Part shown: piece after piece, positions 16,061 to 24,968 of the stretch
How positions within the stretch are numbered: position 1 is the first letter of the stretch
Layout of the letters: the number at the start of each line of letters is the position of its first letter
Assembly: GCA_016867395.1 (NCBI GenBank)
Contig: VGJS01000024.1
Location: forward strand, 1 to 57,120
Reading direction: 5' to 3'
From: Candidatus Handelsmanbacteria bacterium
GTDB lineage: Bacteria; Latescibacterota; UBA2968; UBA8231
DNA: 57,120 bases
Notes under the pieces: generated by a model
Database searches by the model: none
What the model was told of the DNA's origin: nothing
The model's input: only the letters and a program-made list of their open reading frames with translations
Made by a program: the position numbers and the translations under genes

Positions 16061-17194
16061 TTAGGACGCGGCGCCGGCGGCAAAATCGCGGATGCAGGCG
16101 ATCACCCGGTCCTGGGACGCGGCAGCCAGGTGCGGGTAGAGGGGGATGGTCAGGATGCGCCGCCATTCCGCCTCCACCACAGGCAGCGGGGTGATGTAGG
16201 GCTGGTAGATGGGTAGCAGGTGGTTGGGATAGAAGTGGACGGCCGATTCGATCTCGTGGGCGGCCAGATGATCACACAGTGCGTCGCGCTGGTCGGCTTT
16301 GATGATCATGCTGTAGTGGGCGCTGCCCCCGTAGGCGCGCTGGTCGAAAAGCTCGATCCCCTTCAATCCCGCCAGGGCCTGGCGGTAGCGCTCCACCACG
16401 GCCCGGCGCATGGTGTTGGCCCGCTCCAGTTTCTCCAACTGCACAAGTCCCAGGGCCGCGGCGATGTCGTTCATGCCGTACTTGAACCCCACCTCCTCGA
16501 CCTCGTACTCCCAGGCGCGGGCCGGATGGCCGTTGTTGAAACGGTCCCAGGTGCCGCGCGAGATCCCCATCCAGCGCAGCTTGCGCACCCGCTCGGCCAC
16601 CGCCTCGTCGTCAGTGACGAACATGCCCCCGTCGCCGGTGGAGAGATTTTTCTTGGACTCAAAACTGAAACAGCCGATATCGCCGATGGTCCCCAGCTTG
16701 CGGCCGCCGTACTCGCCGCCGCAGGCCTGGGCCGCATCCTCAATGAGTGTGAGGCTGTGCCGGCGGGCGATGGCCACCACCTCGTCCATGGCACAGGGAT
16801 GCCCCGCGTAGTGGACCACCACCAGCGCCCGGGTCCGCGGGGTGATGCGGCGCTCCAGGTCAGCCGGATCGACGTTTAGGGTCCCCGGCTCCACGTCGCA
16901 GAACACCGGGTGGCCGCCCGCGTAGAGGATGGCGTGGTTGGTGGAGACAAAGGTCATGGGGGTGGTGAGCACCTCGCGGTCCTTCACCTCGCTCACCAGC
17001 ATCGCCAGGTGGAGGGCGGCGGTGGCCGAGTTGAGGGCGATGGCGTATTTGACCCCTACGTAATCGGCGAAGCGCTGCTCAAACTCCTTAACCTTGGGCC
17101 CAGCGCCCACCCAGCCGGTTTCCAACGGCTGGCGGAGGGCCTGGTGCTCCGCCTCTTCAAACCAGGGTTTGAACAGTTGGATGCGTCCTGCCAT
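16061..17194 (-). CDS. DegT/DnrJ/EryC1-type sugar aminotransferase
   Basis: 377 residues, standard length for PLP-dependent nucleotide-sugar aminotransferases. Visible are GAGPKVKEFEQRFADYVG, ALNSATAALHLAM (cofactor phosphate), LTTPMTFVSTNHAILYAGGHPVFCDV, VVVHYAGHPCAMDEV, LIEDAAQACGGEYGG (Asp binding the pyridine nitrogen) and CFSFESKKNLSTGDGGMF, where the second Lys should form the internal aldimine. It converts a keto-sugar nucleotide to an amino sugar, so the exported glycan probably contains an amino sugar. Its start is 1 base after the GT2 stop, so the two are co-translated. No 4,6-dehydratase specific to this step is visible in the window. Confidence 0.94.
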   Translation of the reverse strand: MAGRIQLFKPWFEEAEHQALRQPLETGWVGAGPKVKEFEQRFADYVGVKYAIALNSATAALHLAMLVSEVKDREVLTTPMTFVSTNHAILYAGGHPVFCDVEPGTLNVDPADLERRITPRTRALVVVHYAGHPCAMDEVVAIARRHSLTLIEDAAQACGGEYGGRKLGTIGDIGCFSFESKKNLSTGDGGMFVTDDEAVAERVRKLRWMGISRGTWDRFNNGHPARAWEYEVEEVGFKYGMNDIAAALGLVQLEKLERANTMRRAVVERYRQALAGLKGIELFDQRAYGGSAHYSMIIKADQRDALCDHLAAHEIESAVHFYPNHLLPIYQPYITPLPVVEAEWRRILTIPLYPHLAAASQDRVIACIRDFAAGAAS

Positions 17195-17195
17195 T

Positions 17196-18176
17196 TCAGT
17201 TCTCCGAACCTCCCTTGTCCTTTGGGATGCTCATCGGCGACCAGTATGCGCGGTCAAAGAGCGAGCGACCAAGGATCTGGCGGTAGGCCCGCAGGCGCTG
17301 CAGGCCCTCCGCCCGCCGGGCGGGAAAGCAGAGGGTGAAGGCGCTCCACGCCGCGCTACGCAACCCCATCTCGACCAACGTGAGCAGGCGGAGGAAGAGG
17401 AGCGCTCCCCGGCCGAAGTGTTTCTGGAAGAGGTAGAAAAGGCTCTGCTGGCTGACGACCAGCATCTCGCCGAGGTTCTTGCCGATGCTCTGCCCTTCCA
17501 GATGGACCACCCGGCTGAAGGGATAGTAGTAGACCTGCCAGCCCCTCTTGGTCAGCCGCAGGCACCATTCGAGGTCCTCGCAGCACATGTAGATGGCCGG
17601 GTCCAGGGGGCCCACCTCTTCGAGGGCCTGGCGGCGGACCAGCAGACAGGCCCCCGAAACCCAGCCCACCGCGCGGGGTGAGCGATGGTCCCATCCGGCT
17701 AATTTAAAGAAGGGAAAAAGTCTGTGCAATAGTAATTTATGCACGATTTCGCTGCGCAGGCTGGGGGCGACGCCGCAGGACAGTTGCAGCGAGCCGTCGG
17801 CATTGAGCAGCATGGGCCCGGCCGCCCCGATCCGGGGGTGGGTAGCCATGAAATCCACCAGCCCCCCCAGGGCCCCCGGCTCCACCCGGGTGTCGGAGTT
17901 GAGCAGCAGCAGGTACTCCCCCTCCGCCCTTTCGAGGGCCAGGTTGTTGCCGCGGCTGAAGCCCAGGTTCTGGGGGCTGACCAGCAGTTTCACCTGGGGG
18001 AAATCTTCCCGCACCATCTGGGGGCTGCCGTCGGCCGAGGCGTTGTCCACCACCCACACCTCCCACTGCCCGGAGGCCGGATCGGCCAGCACCGCTTCCA
18101 GGCAGTCGCGCAGCAACTGTCTGGTGTTCCAGTTGACGATGACGACGGAGAGCGCCGGCCTCACTTGAGCCCCCAT
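17196..18176 (-). CDS. Family 2 glycosyltransferase, rhamnosyltransferase-like
   Basis: 326 residues. The GT-A motifs are LSVVIVNWNTRQLLRDCLEAV, VWVVDNASADGSPQMV, SPQNLGFSRGNNLALERA and LLLNSDTRVEPGAL, exactly the phrasing of the WbbL/rhamnosyltransferase subgroup; GWVSGACLLVRRQALEEVGPLD and CCEDLEWCLRLTKRGW complete the acceptor side. Two starts are possible. ATG 18176 overlaps the upstream gene by 16 bases, while GTG 18164 makes the GTGA overlap seen at neighbouring junctions and has a run of five G upstream. ATG is listed, with GTG equally plausible. Cytoplasmic, peripheral to the membrane. Confidence 0.9.
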   Translation of the reverse strand: MGAQVRPALSVVIVNWNTRQLLRDCLEAVLADPASGQWEVWVVDNASADGSPQMVREDFPQVKLLVSPQNLGFSRGNNLALERAEGEYLLLLNSDTRVEPGALGGLVDFMATHPRIGAAGPMLLNADGSLQLSCGVAPSLRSEIVHKLLLHRLFPFFKLAGWDHRSPRAVGWVSGACLLVRRQALEEVGPLDPAIYMCCEDLEWCLRLTKRGWQVYYYPFSRVVHLEGQSIGKNLGEMLVVSQQSLFYLFQKHFGRGALLFLRLLTLVEMGLRSAAWSAFTLCFPARRAEGLQRLRAYRQILGRSLFDRAYWSPMSIPKDKGGSEN

Positions 18177-19405
18177 CCCTGCAACCACCCCAGCACCCAC
18201 CCGCGCAGGACCGCGCCCTGCCACCAGAATACGAGATTCAGCGCCGCTGCTCCTCCCAGCAGGAGCCAGGCACGGCGGCCATGGCGTGACACCAGCTCAG
18301 CGCCGGCTGCGGCGGCAAAGAGGATGAAGAAAGGCTCCAGGGGCAGGCGGAAGCGCACCGAACCATAGAGGACCAGGCTGAAGGCCGCCAGGGAAAGGGC
18401 TATGAGCACGCTGAGGAACAGGAACCCCTCGCGCCCCCCGCAGCGCCACAGCCCGAGGACGAAAAAAGGCAGGATCAGGGTGAACCAGAAATTGTACCCC
18501 GGCTCAAAGAAATACCAGCAGCGCAGAAAGCGTTCGGCGCTCAGGCGCAGATAGGTGCCGGGATGAGCGGCGATGAAGGCCAGGCCCTGCTGCCGCCAGT
18601 GATGGTCGCGCTCGATCTCCGTGGGGTACTGCACAAAGGTCTCCTGCCCGATGCCCCAGCCCCGCTCCTGCCGCCAGTCGGGCAGCTCGCTGTTGCTGCG
18701 GGCCAGGATGAAGCCCCCGTGGGTGGAGATGGGCACCAGGGCGCCGTGGACCAGGTAGTTGCGCACCGTCCAGGGCAGGAGGGTCGCCGCCAGGGCCAGG
18801 CCCACCCACAGGCTGCGGCGCAGGCCCTGGCGGGGGGAAGCCCGCAGCGCCACCAGGGCGAAGGCCGGCCACAGGAGCAGGCCCACGGGCCGGGTGAGGG
18901 CGGCCAGACCGATGGCCACCCCGCCGCCCAGCAGCGCACCCCATCGCCCGGGGGCGCTCAACAGAAACACCGCCAGCACCAGCCAGAAGGTGAACCAAGT
19001 CTCGCTCATCACCTCGGCGGCGCTGGCCGCCAGGGGGCCGTACACCGCGGCCAGCAAGCCGGCCGGCAGGGCCGCCGCCGGCCAGATCCGCAGACCCAGG
19101 CCGTAGAGCAGCACCGCCGTGCCGGAACCCACCGCGGCCTGCACCACCTCCACGGCAAGGTGGCTGTGCCCGCACACCCCGTACACCGCCGCCAGGAAGA
19201 AGGGGTAGAAGGGCGCCCGCCAGGAGTGCATCTGGAAGCCGAACCAGTTCTGGCGGGCCACGAAGCCCTCGCCCCGGAGCAGGTTGAGGGCGATCTCGTC
19301 GTAGTCTGGGGTGTCCTGGGGCGGCACCGGGAGGTCCTGGAAAACCCAGCCCAGGCGCAGGACCAGGGCCAGGGCGAAAATCCCCAGGGCAGGGCGGACC
19401 CTCAT
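18161..19405 (-). CDS. GT-C membrane glycosyltransferase (ArnT/PMT-like)
   Basis: 414 residues with about ten membrane segments. The first periplasmic loop carries TPDYDEIALNLLRGEGF, the Asp-containing motif of family 39/83 polyprenyl-phosphate-sugar-dependent transferases, and is followed by WRAPFYPFFLAAVYGVCGHSH and MSETWFTFWLVLAVFLLS, both typical of this superfamily. Such enzymes use a lipid-phosphate monosaccharide at the periplasmic face and transfer it to lipid A, glycan or protein. ATG 19405 overlaps the upstream GT4 stop by 4 bases; the longer open frame upstream lacks GT-C character. Acceptor cannot be told from the sequence. Confidence 0.84.
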   Translation of the reverse strand: MRVRPALGIFALALVLRLGWVFQDLPVPPQDTPDYDEIALNLLRGEGFVARQNWFGFQMHSWRAPFYPFFLAAVYGVCGHSHLAVEVVQAAVGSGTAVLLYGLGLRIWPAAALPAGLLAAVYGPLAASAAEVMSETWFTFWLVLAVFLLSAPGRWGALLGGGVAIGLAALTRPVGLLLWPAFALVALRASPRQGLRRSLWVGLALAATLLPWTVRNYLVHGALVPISTHGGFILARSNSELPDWRQERGWGIGQETFVQYPTEIERDHHWRQQGLAFIAAHPGTYLRLSAERFLRCWYFFEPGYNFWFTLILPFFVLGLWRCGGREGFLFLSVLIALSLAAFSLVLYGSVRFRLPLEPFFILFAAAAGAELVSRHGRRAWLLLGGAAALNLVFWWQGAVLRGWVLGWLQGWGLK

Positions 19406-20685
19406 CGCCGGGCCAGCAGGGCGTCGAAACACTCGGCCAACTGCCCGGTCAGGGCGCGGCGGTGGAAGCAGGCCAGTTCCGCCTGGGCCACCCCGCCCGG
19501 CAGACGGCCCTGGGCAAAACCTTCCCAGGCTGCGACCAGGGCCCGGCGGATGGCCTCGACATCCCCGGGCGGGGCGCACCAGCCGGCCCCCAGCCGGCGC
19601 ACCAACTCGGCCACCATGCCCGGCCCACAGAGGGCCAGGACCGGGCGGCCGGCGGCCAGGTACTCGTAGAGCTTGCCCGGCACGTTCGAGGCCGGCCAGG
19701 GGCGGGCGTGGTCGAGCAGCAGCAGCAGGTGGGCCCGCTGCTGGAGTTCGAGGGCCTGGGGGCGTTCCAAAGTGCCCAGGCATTCCACGATACCCACTGC
19801 CTCCAGCGCTGCCCCTGCCAGGCGCTCGGCCGGACTGAGGCTGCCGGCCAGCACTAGCCGCAGCCGCCCTGCCCAGGCCCTGTCCTCGGCCAGGAGGGAC
19901 TCGAGGGCATTGAAGAGGGGTTGGGGGGAGCGCTGGGGGTGGCTGTAGGAAAAGGAGCCGGTGTGTACTATGCGCAGCGGCCCGGCGGCAGGGGGCGCGG
20001 CCTGGACACCGGGGAACTCCTCGGGATCGAAGCCGTTGGTGATCACTCGCACCCTGGAGGCGGTGCGCGGGTAGCGCTGCCGCAGGTAATTAGCGCTCAA
20101 CTCAGTGGCCGTGACCACCGCGTCGGCGGCCTCGACCACCGCCTGCTCCAGGCGGCGCTCCAGGGCCTGGCGCCAGGGGGGCAAACCGGGGTCGAGGGGA
20201 TCGCTGGTCCAGGCGTCGCGGAAATCGGCCACCCAGGGCAGGCCGGTGCGCCGCTTGAGCAGAAGGCCCAGCAGGTGGGCGCTGGCCGGCGGATAGGTGG
20301 AGTACAGCGCCGCTGGGGATTCGCCCTCCACCACCTCGACGGCCCGCCGCAGCGCAAAGGGCATCCAGGTGATCTGCAGGTCGGGAAACACCGCCCAGCG
20401 CCGCAGGAGTGCCACCGCCCCCTGGAGTCGGCCCGCGTCGGTGCGCAGCGAGGAAGGGGCATCGCCGGCCCTGGCCTGGGGGTTCCACAGTTGGCGGTAC
20501 AGCGCCAGCGGTTCCCAGGCGCGCCGCACCTCTGGGCCGCTGGCCCCGCCAAAGGCGGAGGTGGTCAGCACAAGGGGGCGGTAGCCGAATTCGGGCAGGC
20601 GGCGGACAAAGTGCAGAGCGCGCTCGATGCCGCTCGAACGGACGGGGGGATAGTGGTAGGCAATGAAGAGCAGGGTATGCCGGAT
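19402..20685 (-). CDS. Family 4 glycosyltransferase with an unusual start codon
   Basis: About 427 residues. The first ATG/GTG/TTG codon in frame is GTG 20571, but the frame upstream of it clearly encodes the family N-terminus: TLLFIAYHYPPVRSSGIERA, then a RALHFVRRLPEFGYRP segment. No canonical start exists in that region. An AGGAGG site at 20703-20698 lies in front of ACG 20691 and ATC 20685; ATC is listed here as the boundary by inference. The body has LPWVADFRDAWTSDPL, ITNGFDPEEFPG, LRIVHTGSFSY, and AHLLLLLDHARPWPASNVPGKLYEYLAAGRPVLAL. It begins the minus-strand operon that runs through the GT-C, GT2, DegT and GT4 genes. A start-codon mutation or sequencing error is the alternative explanation. 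Confidence 0.8.
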   Translation of the reverse strand: MRHTLLFIAYHYPPVRSSGIERALHFVRRLPEFGYRPLVLTTSAFGGASGPEVRRAWEPLALYRQLWNPQARAGDAPSSLRTDAGRLQGAVALLRRWAVFPDLQITWMPFALRRAVEVVEGESPAALYSTYPPASAHLLGLLLKRRTGLPWVADFRDAWTSDPLDPGLPPWRQALERRLEQAVVEAADAVVTATELSANYLRQRYPRTASRVRVITNGFDPEEFPGVQAAPPAAGPLRIVHTGSFSYSHPQRSPQPLFNALESLLAEDRAWAGRLRLVLAGSLSPAERLAGAALEAVGIVECLGTLERPQALELQQRAHLLLLLDHARPWPASNVPGKLYEYLAAGRPVLALCGPGMVAELVRRLGAGWCAPPGDVEAIRRALVAAWEGFAQGRLPGGVAQAELACFHRRALTGQLAECFDALLARR

Positions 20686-20772
20686 TGCCGTGTTCGCCCT
20701 CCTGCAAAATGCCCTGAATGTACGCCCTTCCCCTCCATCGTCAAGCGCACCGACAAGGGCGGGGCGAGGCTG

Positions 20773-20801
20773 TTGACTTATATTTTTTGCATCTCTATCT
20801 T
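20773..20801 (+). promoter_or_regulatory. Sigma-70-like promoter of the ptsN operon
   Basis: TTGACT (20773-20778), a 17-base AT-rich spacer, and TATCTT (20796-20801). The expected start near 20808 leaves a leader of about 63 bases before ATG 20871. It lies in the divergent gap to the GT4 gene and is the only strong promoter seen before the long plus-strand run. Confidence 0.65.
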
Positions 20802-20870
20802 TGGCTAATCTGCAGCATTCGCACCGCCGCTCTCGGGTGCCGCGGGCAACTCCTCCTGGAGAAGCGCACG

Positions 20871-21344
20871 ATGACCTTATTGGACATCCTCTCTCGCCGT
20901 TCCGTGCTGGTCGGCCTCCAGGGCCAGACCAAGGAAGAGATCATCAGGGAGTTGGTCGATTCCCTGGAGGCGGGAGCGGTCGTCTCCGACCGGGACATGG
21001 TGCTCCAGGCCGTGGTCGAGCGCGAAAAGATCATGAGCACCGGCATCGGCGACGGCATCGCCATCCCCCATGGCAAGTCCGACGCGGTGACCCGCCTGGC
21101 GGCGGCCCTGGGCATCCACAAGCGGGGGGTGGACTTCGAGGCCCTCGACGGCGAGCCGGCCTATGTGTTCTTCCTGCTGGTCTCCCCCGCTAACGTCTCG
21201 GGGCCCCACATCAAGGCCCTGGCCCGCATCTCGCGCCTGCTCAAGAATGACGATTTTAAGAAGAGACTGATCTCCGCCGCCGATGCCGAGGGGATCATCC
21301 GCCTCATCGAAACCGAAGAAAAACGCCATCCCGCCTCGGCCTGA
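20871..21344 (+). CDS. ptsN: Nitrogen-type PTS IIA protein
   Basis: 157 residues, one PTS EIIA type 2 domain. The phospho-accepting His67 lies in GIGDGIAIPHGKSDAV, the exact family motif, and ISRLLKNDDFKKRLISA is the usual C-terminal helix. IIA-Ntr proteins are regulatory: they receive phosphate from PtsP/NPr, which are not in this window, and control partners such as potassium channels and sensor kinases. Normally ptsN follows rpoN and hpf, but here it leads a BatA/ABC/GldG-like operon with the next gene only 6 bases away. GGAG lies 9 bases before the ATG. The role in this operon is unexplained; regulation of the exporter by carbon/nitrogen state is an inference. Confidence 0.93.
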   Translation: MTLLDILSRRSVLVGLQGQTKEEIIRELVDSLEAGAVVSDRDMVLQAVVEREKIMSTGIGDGIAIPHGKSDAVTRLAAALGIHKRGVDFEALDGEPAYVFFLLVSPANVSGPHIKALARISRLLKNDDFKKRLISAADAEGIIRLIETEEKRHPASA

Positions 21345-21350
21345 GGCGCG

Positions 21351-23477
21351 TTGCAGTTCCTCAGTCCCCTCGCCCTGATCGGGCTGGCCGCGGCCCTCAT
21401 CCCGCTGGCCATCCACCTGCTACACCGGGGCCAGTCCCAACCTCAAACTTTCAGCAATGTCGACTTCCTGCGCCGCTTGCACCATAGCCGCCTGCGCCGC
21501 TTGCGCCTGCGCCAGTGGCTGGTCCTGCTCCTACGCACCCTGATCGTCGCCCTCATCGCCCTGGCCTTTGCCCGGCCGGCCCACCAGGGGGCGGGCGGCT
21601 GGGGCGGCGGTAGCACCCCGGTGGCCGCCGCGGTGCTGCTCGACTGCTCCTACAGCACCGGGTTCCGCCAGGGCGGCGGCCCGCTTTTCGAGCCTTTGCG
21701 CCGCCAGGCCGGGGAGCTGCTCGCCCTCTTCCCGCCCCGCGACAAAGTGGCCCTCTTCCCCTTTGCCGGCCGGCCCCTCGACGGGGCGCCCTTCACCCAC
21801 GCGGCCAAGGTGGTGGAGGAACTCCAGCCCACCCAGGAGAGCACCGACCTAGAGGCGGCTCTACAGGCGGGGGCCGCGTTCTTCGCCGCCTACCCCGGGC
21901 TGCGCCAGGAGGTCTATCTGCTGGGCGACCTGACCCGCCACAACTGGGAAGACCTCGCCCCGAAAGCCGACTGGCTGCCCCAAGCCCAGGTCTGGGTCGC
22001 CGACCTCGGGACCGCCGAGCGGGGCAACCTGCACCTGGATGAGGTCAGCTTCTCTCCGTGGCTGGCGGCCCCCGGAAAAAAACTGAACGCCCGGGCCGTG
22101 CTGGCCAACACCTCCTCCCAGCCAGCCCCCAAGACTCCCCTCGACGTGTACCTCGACGGCGAGCGGGTGCGCCACCAACTGGCCGACCTGCGGCCCGGCG
22201 AGCGGTTCCAGTTCGACTTTGCCCTCACCCCGCGCCGCGCCGGCCTGCTGGGCGGGTACGTCGAGATCCAGGACGACGCCCTGCCCCTGGACAACCGCCG
22301 CTACTTCACCCTCAGCACCCCCGACTCCTTCCGGGTGCTGGTGCTGGGCCGCCAGCCCGCCGACACCTACTACCCACGGCGGGCCCTGGCCGCCGGGGCC
22401 GCGGCCGATCCGGCCCTGGTCCTGCGTTTCGGGCTAATCGGCGAACTGGAACCCGGCCTGCTGGAGCAGGCCGAGGTGTTGCTGCTGTGCAACCTCGACC
22501 ATCTCTCCGCCGAGCAGACCGCACTAGTACACCGCTATGTGGCCGGCGGCGGGGCGCTGGTGATCTTTCCCTCCCCCCAGGCGGATCTGAACTTCTTCAA
22601 CCGCCAACTCCTGCCCGCCCTGACCCCGTCGCGGCTGGCAGAGGTGGCGGGACAGCCGGGCGGCCCGCACCCCGGGCAGGGATTAAACCCCCAACTGCCC
22701 CACCACCCCCTCTTCGACGGGCTGTTCACCGAGGTAGCCGGGGACCAGCCCCGCTTCCGCGCCTTCTTTCTTCTGGCCTCGGCCCCGTCGTCCGACCAGG
22801 AAAGCGCCGCCCTGGTCCACCTCGCCTCCGGCCAGGCGGCCGCCACCCTCGGGGGACAGGAGGAGGGCCGGACCCTGCTCTTTGCCACGCCCCTCTCCCT
22901 CGAATGGAACGACCTGCCCCTCAAAGGGCTCTTCGCCCCGCTGATGCACCGCCTGGTTCGCCTGCTGAGCCAGCCGGCCCAGCCCGATGCCCCCTACCTG
23001 GTGGGCCAGCCCCTGCGGCGCCACCTGCCCGGCACCGGGATCGACGATCGCATCCAGGCCGAAACCCCCTCGGGCCGCAAGCTGTGGCTCTCGGCCAGCG
23101 TGCAGGGCGGGCGCTGCTGGTGGCAGATCCCCCGCGCCGAGGAGGCGGGCCTGTGGCGGCTGTGGCGGGAGGGGCAACTGGTCGATCTCTTCGCCGTCAA
23201 TCCCGACCCCCGCGAGGCCGACCTGGGCCTGGTGCCCCGCCGGCAGGTCGAGCAGCTCTTCGGGCCGGGGCGCACCCGCTTCCTCTCCCCCCAGGACGAG
23301 CTGCGCCCCCTGGTGCTGGGCAGCCGCTACGGCCGCGAGCTGTGGCGCGAGTGCCTGGCCCTGGCCCTGCTGCTTTTGCTGTTGGAACTGTGGCTGGCCC
23401 GCGCCCCGCAGCGCCGCCCCCGGACCGCCCCGGCCTGCTTGACGGCCCGCGGCCCTTTTCTGTATTTATCACCATGA
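21351..23477 (+). CDS. BatA-like membrane protein with VWA domain
   Basis: 708 residues, starting at TTG 21351 (GAGG just upstream). The N-terminus is the double-transmembrane BatA-type domain: LSPLALIGLAAALIPLAIHLLHR, then QTFSNVDFLRRLHHSRLRRLRLRQW and a second helix WLVLLLRTLIVALIALAFARP. A von Willebrand A domain begins at AAVLLDCSYSTGFRQG, where DCSYS fits the MIDAS DxSxS metal motif. Further on come a glutamine-amidotransferase-like stretch (EVLLLCNLDHLSAEQTALVHRYVAGGGALVIFPSP) and a C-terminal anchor (ECLALALLLLLLELWLA). Such proteins accompany MoxR or Gld-like ABC modules. Its stop overlaps the ABC ATPase start as ATGA. Function unknown, envelope-associated. Confidence 0.82.
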   Translation: MQFLSPLALIGLAAALIPLAIHLLHRGQSQPQTFSNVDFLRRLHHSRLRRLRLRQWLVLLLRTLIVALIALAFARPAHQGAGGWGGGSTPVAAAVLLDCSYSTGFRQGGGPLFEPLRRQAGELLALFPPRDKVALFPFAGRPLDGAPFTHAAKVVEELQPTQESTDLEAALQAGAAFFAAYPGLRQEVYLLGDLTRHNWEDLAPKADWLPQAQVWVADLGTAERGNLHLDEVSFSPWLAAPGKKLNARAVLANTSSQPAPKTPLDVYLDGERVRHQLADLRPGERFQFDFALTPRRAGLLGGYVEIQDDALPLDNRRYFTLSTPDSFRVLVLGRQPADTYYPRRALAAGAAADPALVLRFGLIGELEPGLLEQAEVLLLCNLDHLSAEQTALVHRYVAGGGALVIFPSPQADLNFFNRQLLPALTPSRLAEVAGQPGGPHPGQGLNPQLPHHPLFDGLFTEVAGDQPRFRAFFLLASAPSSDQESAALVHLASGQAAATLGGQEEGRTLLFATPLSLEWNDLPLKGLFAPLMHRLVRLLSQPAQPDAPYLVGQPLRRHLPGTGIDDRIQAETPSGRKLWLSASVQGGRCWWQIPRAEEAGLWRLWREGQLVDLFAVNPDPREADLGLVPRRQVEQLFGPGRTRFLSPQDELRPLVLGSRYGRELWRECLALALLLLLLELWLARAPQRRPRTAPACLTARGPFLYLSP

Positions 23478-24214
23478 TCTCTGCTCTATCCCTCACCCGC
23501 TATTACGGCGCCCTCAAGGCGGTGGACGCGGTCAGCTTCACCGTGGAGCGCGGTGAGATCGTCGGTTTTGTCGGGCCCAACGGGGCCGGCAAGAGCACCG
23601 TGCTCAAGATGCTCTCCACCTTCCTGCTGCCCACCTCGGGGCAGATCCTGATCGACGGCCTCGACGCCGCCGTGGAGCCCCTGGAGGTGCGCCGGCGCAT
23701 CGGCTACCTCTCCGGCGACACCCCTCTTTACTTGGATATGCGGGTGGACGGGTTCCTGCGCTTCGTGGGCCGGGCCCGGGGTCTGCGCGGGGCGGAACTA
23801 GCAAACCACTTCGAGCGCACCGTCGCCACCTGCGGCCTGCAGGGGGTGCTGGAGCAGCGGGTGGGCCAGTGCTCCACCGGCTTCCGCCAGCGCATCGGCC
23901 TGGCCTCGGCCCTCATCCACGATCCCCCCATCCTGCTCCTCGACGAACCCACCCACGGCTTCGATCCCTTACAGGTGATGGCCTTCCGCCAGTTGCTGCG
24001 CCAGTTGAGCCGCCAGCGGGCCGTGCTCTTCAGCACCCACATCATCGCCGACGTGGAGGCAGCCAGCGACCGGGTGCTCATCATCCACCAGGGCCGCCTC
24101 CTGGCCCAGGGCCGCCTGCCCGCGCTGGCCGCCTCCATCGGCAAACCCCAGGCCGGGCTCGAAGAGATCTTCGCCCACCTGGTCCAGACCGGCGCGGAAA
24201 CCGCCCATGCCTGA
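23474..24214 (+). CDS. ABC transporter ATPase, GldA/NatA-like
   Basis: 246 residues, a single ABC domain. Walker A is GPNGAGKST, the Q-loop region reads YLSGDTPLYLDM (with Gln replaced, see note), the signature motif is CSTGFRQRIGLASALI in place of LSGGQ, Walker B is ILLLDEPTHGFDP, and the switch His is in FSTHIIADVEA. The altered signature (STGFRQR) is typical of the GldA/gliding-associated and CcmA-like ABC-2 ATPases. It powers the membrane protein encoded next, with which it overlaps by 8 bases. Substrate unknown; homologous systems are exporters. Confidence 0.92.
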   Translation: MISALSLTRYYGALKAVDAVSFTVERGEIVGFVGPNGAGKSTVLKMLSTFLLPTSGQILIDGLDAAVEPLEVRRRIGYLSGDTPLYLDMRVDGFLRFVGRARGLRGAELANHFERTVATCGLQGVLEQRVGQCSTGFRQRIGLASALIHDPPILLLDEPTHGFDPLQVMAFRQLLRQLSRQRAVLFSTHIIADVEAASDRVLIIHQGRLLAQGRLPALAASIGKPQAGLEEIFAHLVQTGAETAHA

Positions 24215-24968
24215 GCTGCGCTCTGCCCGCGCCTACGGCGAAGGCGCCCTGGTGGTCTGCGCCCGGGAGCTGGGCGCTTACTTCGACTCGCCCATCGCCT
24301 ATATCTGCGCCGCGGTCTTTCTGGCCCTTTCGGGCACCACCTTCATGAACACCTTCTTCCTCGACGGGGTGGTGGACATGGGCCCCTACTTCGAGGTGCT
24401 GCCCTTTCTGCTCATCCCCTTCCTGCCTGCCCTGTCCATGCGCACCTGGGCCGAGGAGCGGGCCCAGCACACCTTTGAACTGCTCCTGACCCTGCCGCTG
24501 CGCCCCTCGCAACTGGTGCTGGGCAAGTACCTGGCGGCCCTGGGCTTCTACCTGGTGGTGCTGGCCGGCAGCCTGCCCATCCCCCTGATGCTGTGCTGGC
24601 TGGGCGACCCGGACCTGGGGCTGATCCTGGCCAACTACCTGGGAGCCGCCTCCCTGGGCGGTCTCTTCCTGGCCTTCGGGGTCTTTGTCTCCTGTCTGAC
24701 CCGCAACCAGATCGTCGCCTTTGTGCTGGCCGCCCTCCTGGGTTTCCTCTTTGTCTTCAGCGGCCACGAGCAGGTGATCGAGGTGCTCGACGGTCTGAGC
24801 CCCTCCTGGCAGGCGGGTACCTGGCTGGCCGAGACGGTGTCGGCCCTGCCGCACTACCAGGCGCTTGGGCGGGGCGTGGTGGCCCTGGCTGACCTGGCCT
24901 ACTTTGCGCTGTTGAGCGCCTTCTTCCTCTGGGCCAACGAGCAGGTCCTGCGGCGGGGCAAGTATTGA
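24207..24968 (+). CDS. ABC-2 type permease, GldF-like
   Basis: 253 residues with six hydrophobic segments. The start MPELRSARAYGEGALVVCARELGAYFDSPIAYICAAVFLALSGTTFMN shows the ABC-2/GldF beginning: an amphipathic elbow helix, then the PIAY..A..FL segment. LPFLLIPFLPALSMRTWAEERAQHTFELLLTLPLRPSQLVLGKYLA is the conserved cytoplasmic coupling region (E-x-x-x-GT-x-E-x-L-L-T-x-P) of the family. It forms the membrane channel with the preceding ATPase. Its stop overlaps the GldG-like start as TTGA. Confidence 0.9.
   Translation: MPELRSARAYGEGALVVCARELGAYFDSPIAYICAAVFLALSGTTFMNTFFLDGVVDMGPYFEVLPFLLIPFLPALSMRTWAEERAQHTFELLLTLPLRPSQLVLGKYLAALGFYLVVLAGSLPIPLMLCWLGDPDLGLILANYLGAASLGGLFLAFGVFVSCLTRNQIVAFVLAALLGFLFVFSGHEQVIEVLDGLSPSWQAGTWLAETVSALPHYQALGRGVVALADLAYFALLSAFFLWANEQVLRRGKY

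Noticed and set aside
22058..23473. N-terminal extension in frame with the ABC ATPase
   Set aside because: It overlaps the VWA gene, is arginine/proline-rich as expected of a shadow frame, and the ATPase begins properly at ATG 23474.
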